From the NCBI GenBank assembly GCA_000635495.1, contig JFLW01000003.1:62001-126000 (forward strand): DNA of 64,000 bases. The letters are read 5' to 3'. A program made the translations under genes and the position numbers. Of this stretch, positions 16,410 to 26,749 are shown in pieces. The notes under the pieces are model-generated. The model searched no databases, had not been told where the DNA came from, and worked only from the letters and a program-made list of their open reading frames with translations. This DNA comes from Prochlorococcus sp. scB243_495K23 (GTDB taxonomy: Bacteria > Cyanobacteriota > Cyanobacteriia > PCC-6307 > Cyanobiaceae). Every line of letters begins with the position of its first letter. Position 1 is the first letter of the stretch.

Positions 16410-18995
16410 TTAATCAACATTTATCTCTCCATTAATCAGATAAATATTGATCTCGTCTTTATTAAAGTAATGATTATTCAATATATTATTTGAAATTTTT
16501 GTCTCAATTTGTTTTTGAATAATTCTTTTTAAAGGCCTTGCACCATAGGCATGATCGAAACTATTTTCGACAAGTTGGTTAATCACTTCATCCGTAATTT
16601 TGAATTTTAATTTTTTTTTGTTAAGTCTTTTTTCTAAATGTTGAAGCTGGATTTTTGCAATTTCTTTTATGTCATTTAATTCTAAATTATTAAAAATAAC
16701 TATTTCATCAAGTCGATTTAAAAACTCAGGCTTGAAAAATTTTTTAATTTCATTATCTACAACTTTTTTAATTTCATTTGTATCTTCTTTTCTAACTGAT
16801 AAATCATTTATTGATTGACTTCCTAAATTACTTGTGAGAACAATGATTGAATTTTTGAAATTGATTGTACGACCTTGACCATCAGTAATGATTCCATCAT
16901 CAAGAACCTGTAAGAGTATATCTAATATATCTTTGTGAGCTTTCTCTATTTCATCTAGGAGTATTAATGAATAAGGATTTTTGCGTACAGCTTCAGTTAG
17001 TTGACCGCCTGATTCGAAACCTAAATATCCAGGAGGCGCACCTATAATTTTGCTCACTGAATGCTTTTCCATATATTCAGACATATCCAGTCTTGTAATT
17101 GAAGAATTTGAATCGAATATTATTTTGGCTGTTACCTTACTTAGCTCTGTTTTCCCAACACCAGTTGGCCCTAAAAAGAGAAAACTGGCTAATGGCTTGC
17201 TTGGATCATTTAGACCAGTCCTTGATCTCTTAATGGAATCTGCAACTGCCCTAATTGCACTATCTTGACCAATAATTTTTTCTTTAAGGATTGACTCGAG
17301 GCTCAAGAGTTTATCTTTTTCTGACTGGTTTAAGTTCTGCACTGGAATAGAGGTCCACTTTGAGACAACTTCTGCAATATCATCAAAAGTTACCTCTTGT
17401 CTTAAAAGACTTGTATCTCCATTTTTTTGAGAATTTACTAGGGACTCACTTTTTTCTTTCAATTTTTTTTGCAAACAATTTAAAGTTCCAAATTCTAATT
17501 CTGCTGCTTTGTTGAGGTCAAAACTCCTTTTTGCTTGATCTATTTGCAATTGAACAGATTCAATTTCTTCTTTTATGGTGCTAATCTCATTAATTTCATC
17601 TTTTTCTTTTTTCCATTGAGCGCCTAATTCTGCCTGTTTATCTTTAAGGGATATAAGTTCATTATTGATTTTTTTTAATCTTTCTCTAGAAAAATCATCC
17701 GTTTCTCTTTTTAAAGATAATTTTTCCATCTCAAACTGTAGAACTTTTCGATCAATTTCATCAATCTCTTCAGGTTTAGAAGTTATAACCATATTTAATC
17801 TTGAGGCTGCTTCATCGATAAGATCTATTGCTTTGTCAGGAAGAAATCTATCGTTAATATATCTTTCGCTAAGGGTTGCAGCAGCAACTAAAGCATTATC
17901 AGAAATTCTCACACTATGATGAACTTCGTATCTTTCTCTTAATCCTCTTAAAATTGATACAGTATCATCTATTGAAGGAGCATCAACTTTTATCTTTTGA
18001 AATCTTCGTTCTAAAGCAGGATCTTTTTCTATATTTTGTTTATGTTCATTAATAGTTGTTGCACCAATACATCTAAGTTCTCCTCTTGCAAGCATTGGTT
18101 TTAATAGGTTGCTTGCATCTAAAGAACCTCCACTAGCGCCTGCACCAACTACCGTATGAATTTCATCAATAAAAAGAATAATCTTTCCGTCTGATTCTTT
18201 CACTTTCTTTAGAATATTTTTTATTCTTTCTTCAAATTCTCCACGATATTTTGCTCCAGCTAAAAGTGAACCCATATCTAATGAAATTAGTTTCCTATCT
18301 TGTAGCGCAGAAGGTACATCGCCATTAATAATTCTTTGAGCTAACCCTTCTACAATGGCTGTTTTTCCAACCCCAGGTTCTCCAATAAGAACTGGATTAT
18401 TTTTTGTTCTTCTACTCAATATTTGAATTGTTCTTCTAATCTCTTCATCCCTACCAATAACAGGGTCTAGAATCCCATCTCGTGCAGATTGAGTTAGATC
18501 AATACCATATTTTTCCAAAGACTCATTAGAACTATTAAATTCATTTTTTACTGCCGGATCTGACTTCATTTTCTTTATAATTTCAAGAAATTCTGGAATA
18601 CCTTTTTGATTTAAAATTTGAAATCCATATTTATCATCATAGGTGAAACCGTAAACTAAGTGTTCTGTTGATATCACTACATCACTTAAAGTATTTTTAA
18701 TATCATTCGCCTTCAAAAATATTTTGTGAAGAGTATCACCAATATATAAATTATCTTGTTTATTTTTCATTTTTGCCTTCGCATTTAATGAAGAAATTAT
18801 TTCCCTCTCAAGATCTTTTAGATTTACATTATTTTTTTTAAAAATCTTTTTTGTAATATTGTCATTTTTTATAAGAGAAAACAATAAATTATCAGAGTCT
18901 ACATTTTGTTGATAATTTTTATAAGCAATTTCTTTGGCCAAAATAAAATAGCTCCAAGCAGAACTAGAAAATTCGCTTGGAACTATTTTCATCAA
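16410..18995 (-). CDS. clpB: ClpB-type protein disaggregase (AAA+ chaperone)
   Basis: An 861-residue double AAA+ ring ATPase that, with DnaK, pulls proteins out of aggregates. The N-domain (about 1-145) is unusually Lys/Asn-rich and divergent from the usual Clp repeat. AAA1 has Walker A GEPGVGKT at 205-212, ILFIDEIHT and the pore loop GAKYRGEF. The coiled-coil middle domain lies at about 410-530. AAA2 has GPTGVGKT near 608 and [10 protein letters not shown], with [11 protein letters not shown]. No ClpP-binding loop was noticed, which fits ClpB rather than ClpA/C. Cyanobacteria often carry two clpB genes; the odd N-domain suggests this is the more divergent one. Confidence 0.9.
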   Translation of the reverse strand: MMKIVPSEFSSSAWSYFILAKEIAYKNYQQNVDSDNLLFSLIKNDNITKKIFKKNNVNLKDLEREIISSLNAKAKMKNKQDNLYIGDTLHKIFLKANDIKNTLSDVVISTEHLVYGFTYDDKYGFQILNQKGIPEFLEIIKKMKSDPAVKNEFNSSNESLEKYGIDLTQSARDGILDPVIGRDEEIRRTIQILSRRTKNNPVLIGEPGVGKTAIVEGLAQRIINGDVPSALQDRKLISLDMGSLLAGAKYRGEFEERIKNILKKVKESDGKIILFIDEIHTVVGAGASGGSLDASNLLKPMLARGELRCIGATTINEHKQNIEKDPALERRFQKIKVDAPSIDDTVSILRGLRERYEVHHSVRISDNALVAAATLSERYINDRFLPDKAIDLIDEAASRLNMVITSKPEEIDEIDRKVLQFEMEKLSLKRETDDFSRERLKKINNELISLKDKQAELGAQWKKEKDEINEISTIKEEIESVQLQIDQAKRSFDLNKAAELEFGTLNCLQKKLKEKSESLVNSQKNGDTSLLRQEVTFDDIAEVVSKWTSIPVQNLNQSEKDKLLSLESILKEKIIGQDSAIRAVADSIKRSRTGLNDPSKPLASFLFLGPTGVGKTELSKVTAKIIFDSNSSITRLDMSEYMEKHSVSKIIGAPPGYLGFESGGQLTEAVRKNPYSLILLDEIEKAHKDILDILLQVLDDGIITDGQGRTINFKNSIIVLTSNLGSQSINDLSVRKEDTNEIKKVVDNEIKKFFKPEFLNRLDEIVIFNNLELNDIKEIAKIQLQHLEKRLNKKKLKFKITDEVINQLVENSFDHAYGARPLKRIIQKQIETKISNNILNNHYFNKDEINIYLINGEINVD

Positions 18996-19052
18996 TCAAA
19001 ATATAATTATGACTGTTGTAAGTATTAAAAAAGTACTTAAATATTAGATGAT

Positions 19053-19403
19053 TTATTCAACAATAACTTTGCCTACCATCCCAGCTCCTCTGTGTGGCTC
19101 GCAATAGTAATCATAAGTTCCAGCAGTATCAAATGTTTCTTCCCAAGACTCTCCTGGAGCAAAAGCTAGGTCCGCATGACTTAATTCCTCATGCCCATCA
19201 AAAACTGCATTGTGAGGGGCAAGTTTATTATTGACGAATTTAACTGTATCACCAACACTAATGGTTACTGAACTTGGTTCAAATGCAAGCATTCCAGCAT
19301 CTGTTCCAAGTTTTACTTCAACAGTTTTAGCTGAAACTGATGAAATTCCTAGACCTAGAGTTAAAACTATTGCGAATAACCCTGCAAAGATTGAACGTAA
19401 CAT
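19053..19403 (-). CDS. petE: Plastocyanin precursor
   Basis: A small blue copper protein that carries electrons from cytochrome b6f to photosystem I in the thylakoid lumen. Residues 1-25 are a Sec signal peptide ending at SVSA. The copper ligands are H64 (APHNAVF), C101, H104 and M109 ([11 protein letters not shown]). The 116-residue precursor and roughly 91-residue mature form fit the family. It follows the SDR gene on the same strand after 60 bases, in which a short 5-base-pair hairpin (19436-19450) may mark the end of the upstream transcript and leave petE its own promoter. Confidence 0.97.
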   Translation of the reverse strand: MLRSIFAGLFAIVLTLGLGISSVSAKTVEVKLGTDAGMLAFEPSSVTISVGDTVKFVNNKLAPHNAVFDGHEELSHADLAFAPGESWEETFDTAGTYDYYCEPHRGAGMVGKVIVE

Positions 19404-19435
19404 AATTAAAATTTACTTTATTTATTTATATTACA

Positions 19436-19450
19436 AGGCTTTGGGAGCCT
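19436..19450 (-). terminator. Possible short hairpin between the SDR gene and petE
   Basis: On the plus strand aggct, ttggg, agcct gives a 5-base-pair stem with a 5-base loop. It is one of the few G+C-containing hairpins in the intergenic DNA here. No clear T-run follows in the direction of transcription, so it is a weak terminator at best. Confidence 0.25.
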
Positions 19451-19463
19451 AACTGTGAGAATT

Positions 19464-20447
19464 TTAATTGTTATTACAGCTTGGTAACTTTGATAACCTT
19501 AAAATATCATTTAGTGATTTGGCATAACTTTTAAGTTTGAAAGTCTCAGGATTAGTGATGGGGACATGATTAAAGTCATATTTTTTGATACTGAAGCTGT
19601 CCCAAGGAGTAGTTTGGATGGGGAGAATTCTTAATAATATTTTTAGAATTTTTTTTGTAAGGGGTATCGCAAAATATCTCCTCATATTGTTTCTTTTTAA
19701 AAGTGTAATTATGGCATGATCAATTGAAATGAATTTTTGACCTAGGACAAATTTTCTAAAGCCTTTGTATTTCTCTTCTTTATGATTTTTAATTAGAAAT
19801 CCGCAAATCTGGGCGATATCATTTGCGTGTATAAAGTGAAATTTAGAATCGAGTTTTAAAAATCTTGCTATCCAAAGCCATTTCCCGATTTCTTTCAATC
19901 CACTAGTTAAATAACTTACGGGATATTTACTTTTTTTTCCAAGATTTCCTCCAAAAACCAAGGTAGGAAAAACAGCGAAAGTTTTTTCTGCAAATGAGCT
20001 TTCTCTAAGTCTCTGGAAACATTCATATTTTGTTTGAATATACTCTGTTCCATAAATCAATGATTCCCTCATTAATTCTGTTTGGGTATCAAGAATGCTA
20101 GCTGTTGAAAAATAAATAATCTTTTCTAACTTGTCAATATCAAGCATTTCAAGTAATTCTTCAAAAGCTTTAATATTTACTTCATAGGCTCTTCTTGGAT
20201 CTCCCCAAGCTGTAGCAGTATGTATGAGGTAATTAATTTGACTAATTTCCCTTTTATACCTATTTGATTCCCTGATATCACAAATCATTAACTTGACTTT
20301 TTTATTTTCTTGAACAGAAATTGGCAACTTACTTTTGTCTCTTACCATGAGATAAAGCCTGAATTTTGTGTTTTTTAAAAACCAATCAACTAAATATTGG
20401 CCAACACATCCATTCGCACCTGTGATTAATAAGTTTTTATATACCAA
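19464..20447 (-). CDS. NAD-dependent epimerase/dehydratase-like SDR protein
   Basis: A 327-residue extended short-chain dehydrogenase. The Rossmann motif GANGCVG is at residues 10-16, the catalytic Tyr and Lys are Y136 and K140 (YIQTK) and a Ser is in FSTAS at 113-117. These are intact, so the protein should be an active nucleotide-sugar or similar oxidoreductase. The substrate-binding C-terminal half is not recognisable. It lies 8 bases from hemE on the same strand and its TTG start follows the hemE stop, so the two are probably cotranscribed. Confidence 0.8.
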   Translation of the reverse strand: MVYKNLLITGANGCVGQYLVDWFLKNTKFRLYLMVRDKSKLPISVQENKKVKLMICDIRESNRYKREISQINYLIHTATAWGDPRRAYEVNIKAFEELLEMLDIDKLEKIIYFSTASILDTQTELMRESLIYGTEYIQTKYECFQRLRESSFAEKTFAVFPTLVFGGNLGKKSKYPVSYLTSGLKEIGKWLWIARFLKLDSKFHFIHANDIAQICGFLIKNHKEEKYKGFRKFVLGQKFISIDHAIITLLKRNNMRRYFAIPLTKKILKILLRILPIQTTPWDSFSIKKYDFNHVPITNPETFKLKSYAKSLNDILRLSKLPSCNNN

Positions 20448-20455
20448 GACTTTGA

Positions 20456-21496
20456 CTAGTAAATAAGTTTTTTCCCATGTTCAAAAAATGTTTGAGCATT
20501 TTCTTCTGGAGTCCCAGGTAAAATCCCATGACCCAAATTAAGAATATATATCCTATCTTTAATTTTATTGAAAGTATTATCTATCCTTTCTTTTATTGAT
20601 TCTTTGTTTCCGAATAAGATGCCAGGGTCAACATTACCTTGGATTCCTATCCCATTAGGGATTCTTTTACAAGCCTCTTCAATATCTACTGTCCAGTCTA
20701 ATGAGATTATATCTACTCCAGTTTTTGCCATTCTTTCAATGACTCCAGCACTACCTGAAATATAAAGAATTATTGGTGTTTCAGGGTATTCCGCTTTTAC
20801 AATTTCAACAACTTTTCTTTGGTACGGCCCAGCAAATATATCGTAATCTTGTGGGCTTAGTTGGCCTGCCCATGAATCAAAAATTTGTACCACTTGCGCT
20901 CCAGATTTTATTTGATATTTAAGATATTCACCAATAGATTTTGCAAAATGATCAAGAAGTTTATGAAGTAAATCTGGTTCATTAAAAGCCATTGATTTTA
21001 TTAAAGAATAATTTTTACTGCTTTTACCTTCAACTACATATGCAGCAAGAGTCCAAGGTGCGCCAACAAAACCTAAAACAGTTGCCTCATTATTCACATC
21101 TTTTTTTAGTGAAGAAAGAACTTGCCCAACAAAGCTTAAACTCTCGCTTGGATTTAATTCTCTTAAATTTTCTACCTGATTAAGAGTTCTTATTGGATCC
21201 TCAATAATTGGACCTTTACTTTCTATTATTTCAAAATTTATGCCCATCCCTGGAAGAGGTGTGAGAATATCTGAAAAAAGGATCACACCATCCGGTTTGA
21301 AAGCATGAAAAGGCTGCATTGAAATCTCATATGATAGTTCTGGATTTTCAGACCTCTCTCTAAAGCTTGGGTAACGCTCCCTTAAATCTCTATAGATTTT
21401 CATATATCTTCCTGCTTGCCTCATCATCCATACTGGAGGCCTATGTACTTTTTTACCTAATGCGGCAGAAAGTAGTAGTGGTAAATCTTGACCCAT
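20456..21496 (-). CDS. hemE: Uroporphyrinogen decarboxylase
   Basis: Removes four carboxyl groups from uroporphyrinogen III on the way to haem and chlorophyll; cytoplasmic and cofactor-free. The N-terminal signature [13 protein letters not shown], the loop [24 protein letters not shown] and the C-terminal [14 protein letters not shown] are all present. The ATG at 21496 (346 residues) is chosen over a TTG two codons earlier because the family begins with a short lead before the signature. Two direct repeats lie 73-93 bases upstream. The SDR gene follows after 8 bases. Confidence 0.97.
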   Translation of the reverse strand: MGQDLPLLLSAALGKKVHRPPVWMMRQAGRYMKIYRDLRERYPSFRERSENPELSYEISMQPFHAFKPDGVILFSDILTPLPGMGINFEIIESKGPIIEDPIRTLNQVENLRELNPSESLSFVGQVLSSLKKDVNNEATVLGFVGAPWTLAAYVVEGKSSKNYSLIKSMAFNEPDLLHKLLDHFAKSIGEYLKYQIKSGAQVVQIFDSWAGQLSPQDYDIFAGPYQRKVVEIVKAEYPETPIILYISGSAGVIERMAKTGVDIISLDWTVDIEEACKRIPNGIGIQGNVDPGILFGNKESIKERIDNTFNKIKDRIYILNLGHGILPGTPEENAQTFFEHGKKLIY

Positions 21497-21568
21497 TTTC
21501 AATTCGATATTTTAAAAAAAATTAAAATCCAACTTAAAAATCTTACAATGTAAAGCAGAGCAAAAGCG

Positions 21569-21589
21569 TTATATGAACATTTATATGAA
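21569..21589 (-). repeat. Tandem 9-base direct repeat upstream of hemE
   Basis: ttatatgaa occurs at 21569-21577 and 21581-21589 on the plus strand with cat between, a period of 12 bases. Read toward hemE the copies are ttcataTAA, and the nearer one contains tataac, which resembles a -10 element. The position 73-93 bases ahead of the hemE ATG fits a promoter with a repeated binding site, but the repeat could be fortuitous. Confidence 0.35.
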
Positions 21590-21610
21590 GCACTAAATTA
21601 AATGAGCCTC

Positions 21611-23875
21611 CTATTCTTTTGATTGATGTTTGAATATACTCACGCTTAATGGGGGCAAAGCAAGTTCTAGAGCATTTTGATAATCATGAATATTGTAATT
21701 TATAGTTTCTTTACCCCCCATATTTCCTTTGTTACTGCCCCCGTATCTAGAGCCATCTGAATTAAATATTTCTTTATAGAATCCTTCCACAGGAACACCT
21801 ACTTTGTATGACCCATGAGTATTAGGTGTAAAGTTAGCAACAACAACAAGCCACTCATTGGTATCGTTTTCTCTTCTCATGAAACTTATAACCGAATTAG
21901 ATTTATCATTACAATCTATCCATTGGAATCCATAAGGATCAAAGTCATTTTTCCATAATGCAGGTTCATTTTTATAAAGAACGTTTAGGTCATCAATCAA
22001 GTTTCTGATGCCTTTATGGGGCTCAAATTCTAGTAACTCCCATTGCAGATCATCCCAAACATTCCATTCTTGTCTTTGCCCAAATTCCATTCCCATAAAT
22101 ATTGTTTTTTTACCAGGGTGAGTCCACATATAAGTTAGTAATGCTCGAGTATTTGCATATTTCTTCCAGTCATCGCCTGGCATTTTATGCAAAAGATGAC
22201 TTTTGCCATGGACAACCTCATCATGACTAAGTGCAAGCATAAAGTTCTCTGTGTAGTTATATGTAATTGAGAAAGTCACACTATTTTGATGGAATTGCCT
22301 AAACCAAGGATCTATTTCAAAATAATCAAGCATATCGTGCATCCATCCCATATTCCATTTCAAGTTAAACCCTAACCCTCCCATGTCAGTTGGTTTGGTT
22401 ACCATTGGCCAAGTTGTTGATTCTTCAGCGATAGAAAGTGCACCTGGGTAGTGTTGGAAGAGTACATGATTAGCCTGTTGAAGAAATTTAACGGCTTCTA
22501 TATTTTCATTCCCACCATTTTCATTGGGTATCCATTCTCCATCGGGACGTAGATAATCTCTGTAAAGCATGGAAGCTACAGCATCTACTCTTATGCCATC
22601 AATATGAAACTCTTCAAACCAATAAACTAGATTTGCTACTAAGAAATTTCTTACTTCGTTTCTGCTGTAATTAAATATTAGTGTTCCCCATTCTTTGTGT
22701 TCACCTATTCGTGAATCTCCATGCTCATAAAGATGGCAGCCATCAAAAAATGCTAAACCATGCTTATCTTTTGGAAAATGACCGGGCACCCAATCAAGAA
22801 TTACGCCTATGCCCTCTTCATGACATTTATTTACAAACTCTCTAAATTCATTTGGGGTGCCAAATCTACTTGTTGGTGCATACCAGCCTGTAACTTGGTA
22901 TCCCCATGAACCATCGAAAGGATGTTCAGATATTGGCATTAGTTCAATATGAGTGAATCCTCTTTCTTTTACGTAAGGGATCAGTTTCTTGGTTAATTCT
23001 GGATAAGTTAATAATCGTGTTCCAGGTTTTAAATCGGCTGCAGGTACTGGGTCTCTTGGTTCCCCATTGTCCTCCAGATATTTATTATCTGTTGATTCAT
23101 GGAGCCAACTCCCTAAATGCATTTCATAAACTGAAATTGGCTTGTTAATTTGACTAGAAGAATCTCTGTTTGAAATCCAAGAACTATCATTCCAATTAAA
23201 GTTTTTCAACTTTGAAACTATTGAACCATTCTGAGGTCTGATTTCATGAAGGAAACCATATGGATCAGCTTTCTCATAAATATGACCTTGTTGTGTTCTT
23301 ATTTCGTATTTATATGTGTCGCCCTCTTTCATTGATGGCATGAATAGTTCCCAAATTCCCCCTAATCTCTTTTGCATTGGATGATGTCTTCCATCCCAAG
23401 AATTTATATCTCCAATTATTGAGATTGATTTTGCATTTGGAGCCCAAATGCAAAACATGATCCCTTTTTGATTATTTTCTTCAATGAGATGTGCTCCCAT
23501 TTTTTCCCAAATATGATGATGATTACCTTCTGCAAAAAGATGTCTATCAACTTCTCCCATCCACTCTTCTCTATATGACCAAGGGTCATGTTGTGTATGT
23601 GTGATCCCTCCTCGTGAAATATTTATTTCGTAATTGTGATTTGGATTTTCAGGAAGGATAGCTTCAAAAAGCCATTTATGGTTTATGCTTTCCGTCTTAT
23701 AGGTTTTGTTTTTAAAATTTATTTTAACTTCGTCGGCTTCAGGCATCCATACCCTAATTACCCATTTTTCTTCATAAAAATGAGGACCTAATATTTTTAA
23801 TGGATTATCATTGCAACAATTTTCTAGGTTGATAGCTTCTGATTTAATCCAGTCTGCTTGAATTGTCTCGATCAT
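21611..23875 (-). CDS. glgB: 1,4-alpha-glucan (glycogen) branching enzyme
   Basis: Transfers a glucan chain to make alpha-1,6 branches in glycogen. The 754-residue protein has one or two N-terminal carbohydrate-binding domains (about 20-230), a GH13 barrel with [20 protein letters not shown], catalytic Asp in [13 protein letters not shown], Glu in IAEESTTWP, and the transition-state pair [10 protein letters not shown], and a C-terminal beta domain. All catalytic residues are visible. glgA is present at 51 kb, and glucokinase at 38 kb, so glycogen metabolism is complete on this side. A 7-base inverted repeat lies just ahead of the ATG. Confidence 0.97.
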   Translation of the reverse strand: MIETIQADWIKSEAINLENCCNDNPLKILGPHFYEEKWVIRVWMPEADEVKINFKNKTYKTESINHKWLFEAILPENPNHNYEINISRGGITHTQHDPWSYREEWMGEVDRHLFAEGNHHHIWEKMGAHLIEENNQKGIMFCIWAPNAKSISIIGDINSWDGRHHPMQKRLGGIWELFMPSMKEGDTYKYEIRTQQGHIYEKADPYGFLHEIRPQNGSIVSKLKNFNWNDSSWISNRDSSSQINKPISVYEMHLGSWLHESTDNKYLEDNGEPRDPVPAADLKPGTRLLTYPELTKKLIPYVKERGFTHIELMPISEHPFDGSWGYQVTGWYAPTSRFGTPNEFREFVNKCHEEGIGVILDWVPGHFPKDKHGLAFFDGCHLYEHGDSRIGEHKEWGTLIFNYSRNEVRNFLVANLVYWFEEFHIDGIRVDAVASMLYRDYLRPDGEWIPNENGGNENIEAVKFLQQANHVLFQHYPGALSIAEESTTWPMVTKPTDMGGLGFNLKWNMGWMHDMLDYFEIDPWFRQFHQNSVTFSITYNYTENFMLALSHDEVVHGKSHLLHKMPGDDWKKYANTRALLTYMWTHPGKKTIFMGMEFGQRQEWNVWDDLQWELLEFEPHKGIRNLIDDLNVLYKNEPALWKNDFDPYGFQWIDCNDKSNSVISFMRRENDTNEWLVVVANFTPNTHGSYKVGVPVEGFYKEIFNSDGSRYGGSNKGNMGGKETINYNIHDYQNALELALPPLSVSIFKHQSKE

Positions 23876-23883
23876 GACTGGTA

Positions 23884-23905
23884 GATATTAACGATTAATA
23901 ATATC
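23884..23905 (-). promoter_or_regulatory. Inverted repeat just ahead of glgB
   Basis: gatatta at 23884-23890 pairs with taatatc at 23899-23905 around an 8-base loop. It ends 8 bases before the ATG of glgB, so as RNA it would sit over the ribosome-binding region. No function is proven. Confidence 0.3.
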
Positions 23906-23927
23906 AAATGATTAACCAAAAAATTAA

Positions 23928-25508
23928 TTATTTATAAAAAAAAGGGGCCATTTTCATAAATGTTTTATCAAGGCTAAAACTTAGAGTAATAACTCTATGA
24001 TTTGCTGAAGGAGATCCAATATTTCCCTCCCCAAATCCAGGATTAACTCCAATAGCGGGATAAGCCGCTGCAGATATAGATAAGCGAAGCTTGCTATCTT
24101 TAATTAAACAAATATTTGTTGGATGCATTGTGATTTGATAAATGCATTCTTCACTTATTTTGGAGTTTTTAACCCTTAAGAATCCGGTTGAAAATTGATT
24201 CACCTTTTCATTACCTTCTTCAACTAGAGATAAAGCAAGGCAGATATCGAAATTGGGCTGATCACTTTTTACTTGGATTTCTAATGTGGGGACTCCTCTT
24301 AAATATTGATCTTCTTCAAAAGAGTTGGTTTGAAAAACACCCACATCCAGTCGTTTATCAATAATGCTTCTGTTAAACTTTCCTGGATTTGGACCTAAAT
24401 GCCCACCGTCAGATGGAGTAGGTCTCCATGGGTCATGAACAATTGTGAACCATCCTGATCCTTTTGAATTTATGGTCAGACTTCCATCTTCAACCTCTAC
24501 ATTTGCTGTGCCATCGCTTTTGAGTCCAAAAATAAATTCAGGATTAAATTTGTCATCTAAATCTTCCCATTTATTTAATGAAATATTCCATATTTTTTTC
24601 TCGTCTTTTAAATTCTTAGAATTAAAATCTTCATCTAATTTTAAATGTTTATTAAAAAAATTTAATAAAGATTCTTGTAATCCCTCCCACCAATTTAGAT
24701 GTGTTGCATTCCCAATAATAATCTCTGGGGTTCCACCAGCTTCTTTAGATTTTTTATAAAGATCAAAGGCACCTTTTAAATGTGGATCCCAAAGTCCTCC
24801 AATAATTAACATAGGTTGTTTAATCCATGTTGAAATTGGTTTAAATTCTTCAAATGGGCGATCATTATTTAAATTTTTAAGCCATTCCAAAACAAAGCTA
24901 TTAGGATCATAATTTTTCAAAATTTCAATTCCTTCTGTCAAATAACTTTTATTTTCTAATGCTAATCTTATCTTTCCCCACTCAAACAAATTATTTTCTT
25001 TTTTCATTTTTAGTGCCGCGATTTGAAGTCCCCATGCAATATTGTTATGCCACCAATATGCTCCTCCATCTGAGCACCAATGATCCTTAATATTCATCCC
25101 AGTCATTGCTGGAGATAAACAATCGGGTGGCTTTGAATTTAATTCACCAGTTAATTGAGTAAATCCTTGATATGAAAAACCATATAAGCCAAGTTTCCCA
25201 TTACATTCTTTTAGAGACCTTACCCATTCATGAGTTTCAGAAGTATCGTTTGCTTCTTGAGAAAAACCATTAAAGACTCCTTCAGAGGAACCCATACCTC
25301 TAACGTCTTGAATTATGACCATATACCCTTTGGAAGCCCACCATTCAGGATGAGAATAGGTAATAGTTGAAGCAATTTCCTTGCCATAAGGTTGTCTCAT
25401 TAATAATGCAGGCCATGGCCCATTACTATTAGGTAACCAAATCCTTGATATAAGTTTTACTCCATCTCTAAGTATTAGAGACTTGTCAAACCATCTTGAA
25501 CCAGACAT
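23928..25508 (-). CDS. CocE/NonD-type alpha/beta hydrolase (X-Pro peptidase S15-like)
   Basis: A 526-residue hydrolase. The alpha/beta-hydrolase core holds GLYGFSYQGF with nucleophile Ser112, an Asp in GGLWDPHLKG and a His in ATHLNWW, giving a plausible triad. QDVRGMGSSEG near 67-76 is the oxyanion loop typical of the family. The C-terminal part (about 350-526) is the jelly-roll found in CocE and Xaa-Pro dipeptidyl peptidases. The substrate (ester, acyl or peptide) is undecided. No signal peptide is visible, so it is probably cytoplasmic. It follows the small secreted gene after 7 bases. Confidence 0.83.
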   Translation of the reverse strand: MSGSRWFDKSLILRDGVKLISRIWLPNSNGPWPALLMRQPYGKEIASTITYSHPEWWASKGYMVIIQDVRGMGSSEGVFNGFSQEANDTSETHEWVRSLKECNGKLGLYGFSYQGFTQLTGELNSKPPDCLSPAMTGMNIKDHWCSDGGAYWWHNNIAWGLQIAALKMKKENNLFEWGKIRLALENKSYLTEGIEILKNYDPNSFVLEWLKNLNNDRPFEEFKPISTWIKQPMLIIGGLWDPHLKGAFDLYKKSKEAGGTPEIIIGNATHLNWWEGLQESLLNFFNKHLKLDEDFNSKNLKDEKKIWNISLNKWEDLDDKFNPEFIFGLKSDGTANVEVEDGSLTINSKGSGWFTIVHDPWRPTPSDGGHLGPNPGKFNRSIIDKRLDVGVFQTNSFEEDQYLRGVPTLEIQVKSDQPNFDICLALSLVEEGNEKVNQFSTGFLRVKNSKISEECIYQITMHPTNICLIKDSKLRLSISAAAYPAIGVNPGFGEGNIGSPSANHRVITLSFSLDKTFMKMAPFFYK

Positions 25509-25515
25509 TTAGGCT

Positions 25516-25782
25516 TTAAATAATGTCTGGACAGTGCAGCCCAATGACGTAAATAGAAAAGATCTCTGCGTTAACGGGAGTTAACTTTTTTTTGTTTGAT
25601 ACATACTCTATAGCTTTATCTGAATTAGCTGAAATACCTTTTGAATTAAACTCTCTAAACTTATTACATAAATTCCTAGCTTCGTTTGGATTCTTTTTTA
25701 CACTTTCCAGTAAGTTAGATTGACTAAAAACAGGGTATAAAGAATTGGAAAACAAAAATAATAAAAATAAAAAAGGTTTCAT
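25516..25782 (-). CDS. Small secreted protein of unknown function
   Basis: An 88-residue protein with a clear Sec signal peptide (MKPFLFLLFLFSNSLYPVFS) and a mature part of about 65 polar residues. Two Cys, in NLCNKF and at the very end in LHCPDII, could form a disulfide. No known domain is recognised. The gene lies 7 bases before the CocE hydrolase and 64 bases after the DUF4332 gene on the same strand. Signal peptide, codon use and tight packing support a real gene. Confidence 0.6.
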   Translation of the reverse strand: MKPFLFLLFLFSNSLYPVFSQSNLLESVKKNPNEARNLCNKFREFNSKGISANSDKAIEYVSNKKKLTPVNAEIFSIYVIGLHCPDII

Positions 25783-25846
25783 TATTACTAACTTTTTTTA
25801 AATTCTACATTAAAAAATTTTTTTAACCAAGATTTCAAATGGATTT

Positions 25847-26242
25847 TTATATTTGACTAGCTTTTTTAATCCATTCTTTTAGGAGATTAAAAGTTGTATC
25901 TGTCTTGGTTTTTACTCTAAGAGATCTTTCTAATCTGCCAATTTTGCGTTCTAATTCGTAAGGAGTAGATAGTGATAATGATTTTATAGAAGATATACCG
26001 CAATGTAAAAGTAGATATGCTTGCGGTGGAGAAATTCCAATTTCTTTTTTAAAAATAGCTATAGCTCTAATTTTCTTAAGATTATTCAATGTACATAGTG
26101 AAGATTTTCTTTGAATCTCATTTATATCTAGGTCTGAAAGATTACTTAATTTTTCAAAGTCAGCTAGATTGTTTTGTATAAAAAAAGATTTCTCATGTCT
26201 AAAGTTAGTTGGCAAAAAATCTAAAAAGGGTTTTCTTTCCAT
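25847..26242 (-). CDS. DUF4332-like helical protein
   Basis: A 131-residue all-helical protein of the DUF4332 type, related to helix-hairpin-helix domains. The visible repeats are two short segments with a Gly-containing turn, GISPPQAYLLLHCGISSIKSL and YELERKIGRLERSLRV; the first is split here at about residues 74-94. DUF4332 proteins are common in cyanobacteria; nucleic-acid binding is inferred from the fold only. It lies 11 bases downstream of the Ycf51-like gene on the same strand. Confidence 0.6.
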   Translation of the reverse strand: MERKPFLDFLPTNFRHEKSFFIQNNLADFEKLSNLSDLDINEIQRKSSLCTLNNLKKIRAIAIFKKEIGISPPQAYLLLHCGISSIKSLSLSTPYELERKIGRLERSLRVKTKTDTTFNLLKEWIKKASQI

Positions 26243-26253
26243 TGTTTAACAGA

Positions 26254-26697
26254 CTAATTCATTTTGACATTTTTCTGAACTTCTCCTATAACCACTGGTT
26301 TACTTACGCCATCTGAAATTTTTTCAAGTTTTCTTATCTTTATTTTCACATTCGCACCAGATCTGCTACCTTTCCTTAAGTTTTCCGATAATTGTTCTAA
26401 AGTTGGCTCAATAGACTCTTCTGGAAAATCATCATCTACTTTAGCAATAATTAAATCGAACCCATTGTCATAAACAATTGGGACATATTTTGCATCCTCT
26501 ATTACTACTTTTTCAGAATAACTTTGTATAAATGCCCAACTGCTTAAAGAAAGTAATAATGAGAAAATTGTTGCTCCTGTTATTCGAAATTTAAAGCCAA
26601 AATTAAATATATAAGCAGCTATGGTGCAAATAAAAAGAAATACTCCAAAGAATCCAAAAATTTTGGGTGTGTTATCTAATAGTTCAAAAAAAGACAT
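26254..26697 (-). CDS. Ycf51-like (DUF2518) membrane protein
   Basis: A 147-residue protein with two N-terminal membrane helices (about 12-32 and 38-56) and a soluble C-terminal half holding a beta-rich segment from DAKYVPIVYDNGFDLIIAKV onward. This is the DUF2518/Ycf51 family of cyanobacteria and some algal plastids, without proven function. It heads a long minus-strand run and is divergent from the tamB-like gene across 52 bases. Confidence 0.75.
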   Translation of the reverse strand: MSFFELLDNTPKIFGFFGVFLFICTIAAYIFNFGFKFRITGATIFSLLLSLSSWAFIQSYSEKVVIEDAKYVPIVYDNGFDLIIAKVDDDFPEESIEPTLEQLSENLRKGSRSGANVKIKIRKLEKISDGVSKPVVIGEVQKNVKMN

Positions 26698-26749
26698 TTA
26701 GTGGCTTTGACCTGATTAATTCCTTATATTTTGTAAGCCTACTCTATTT

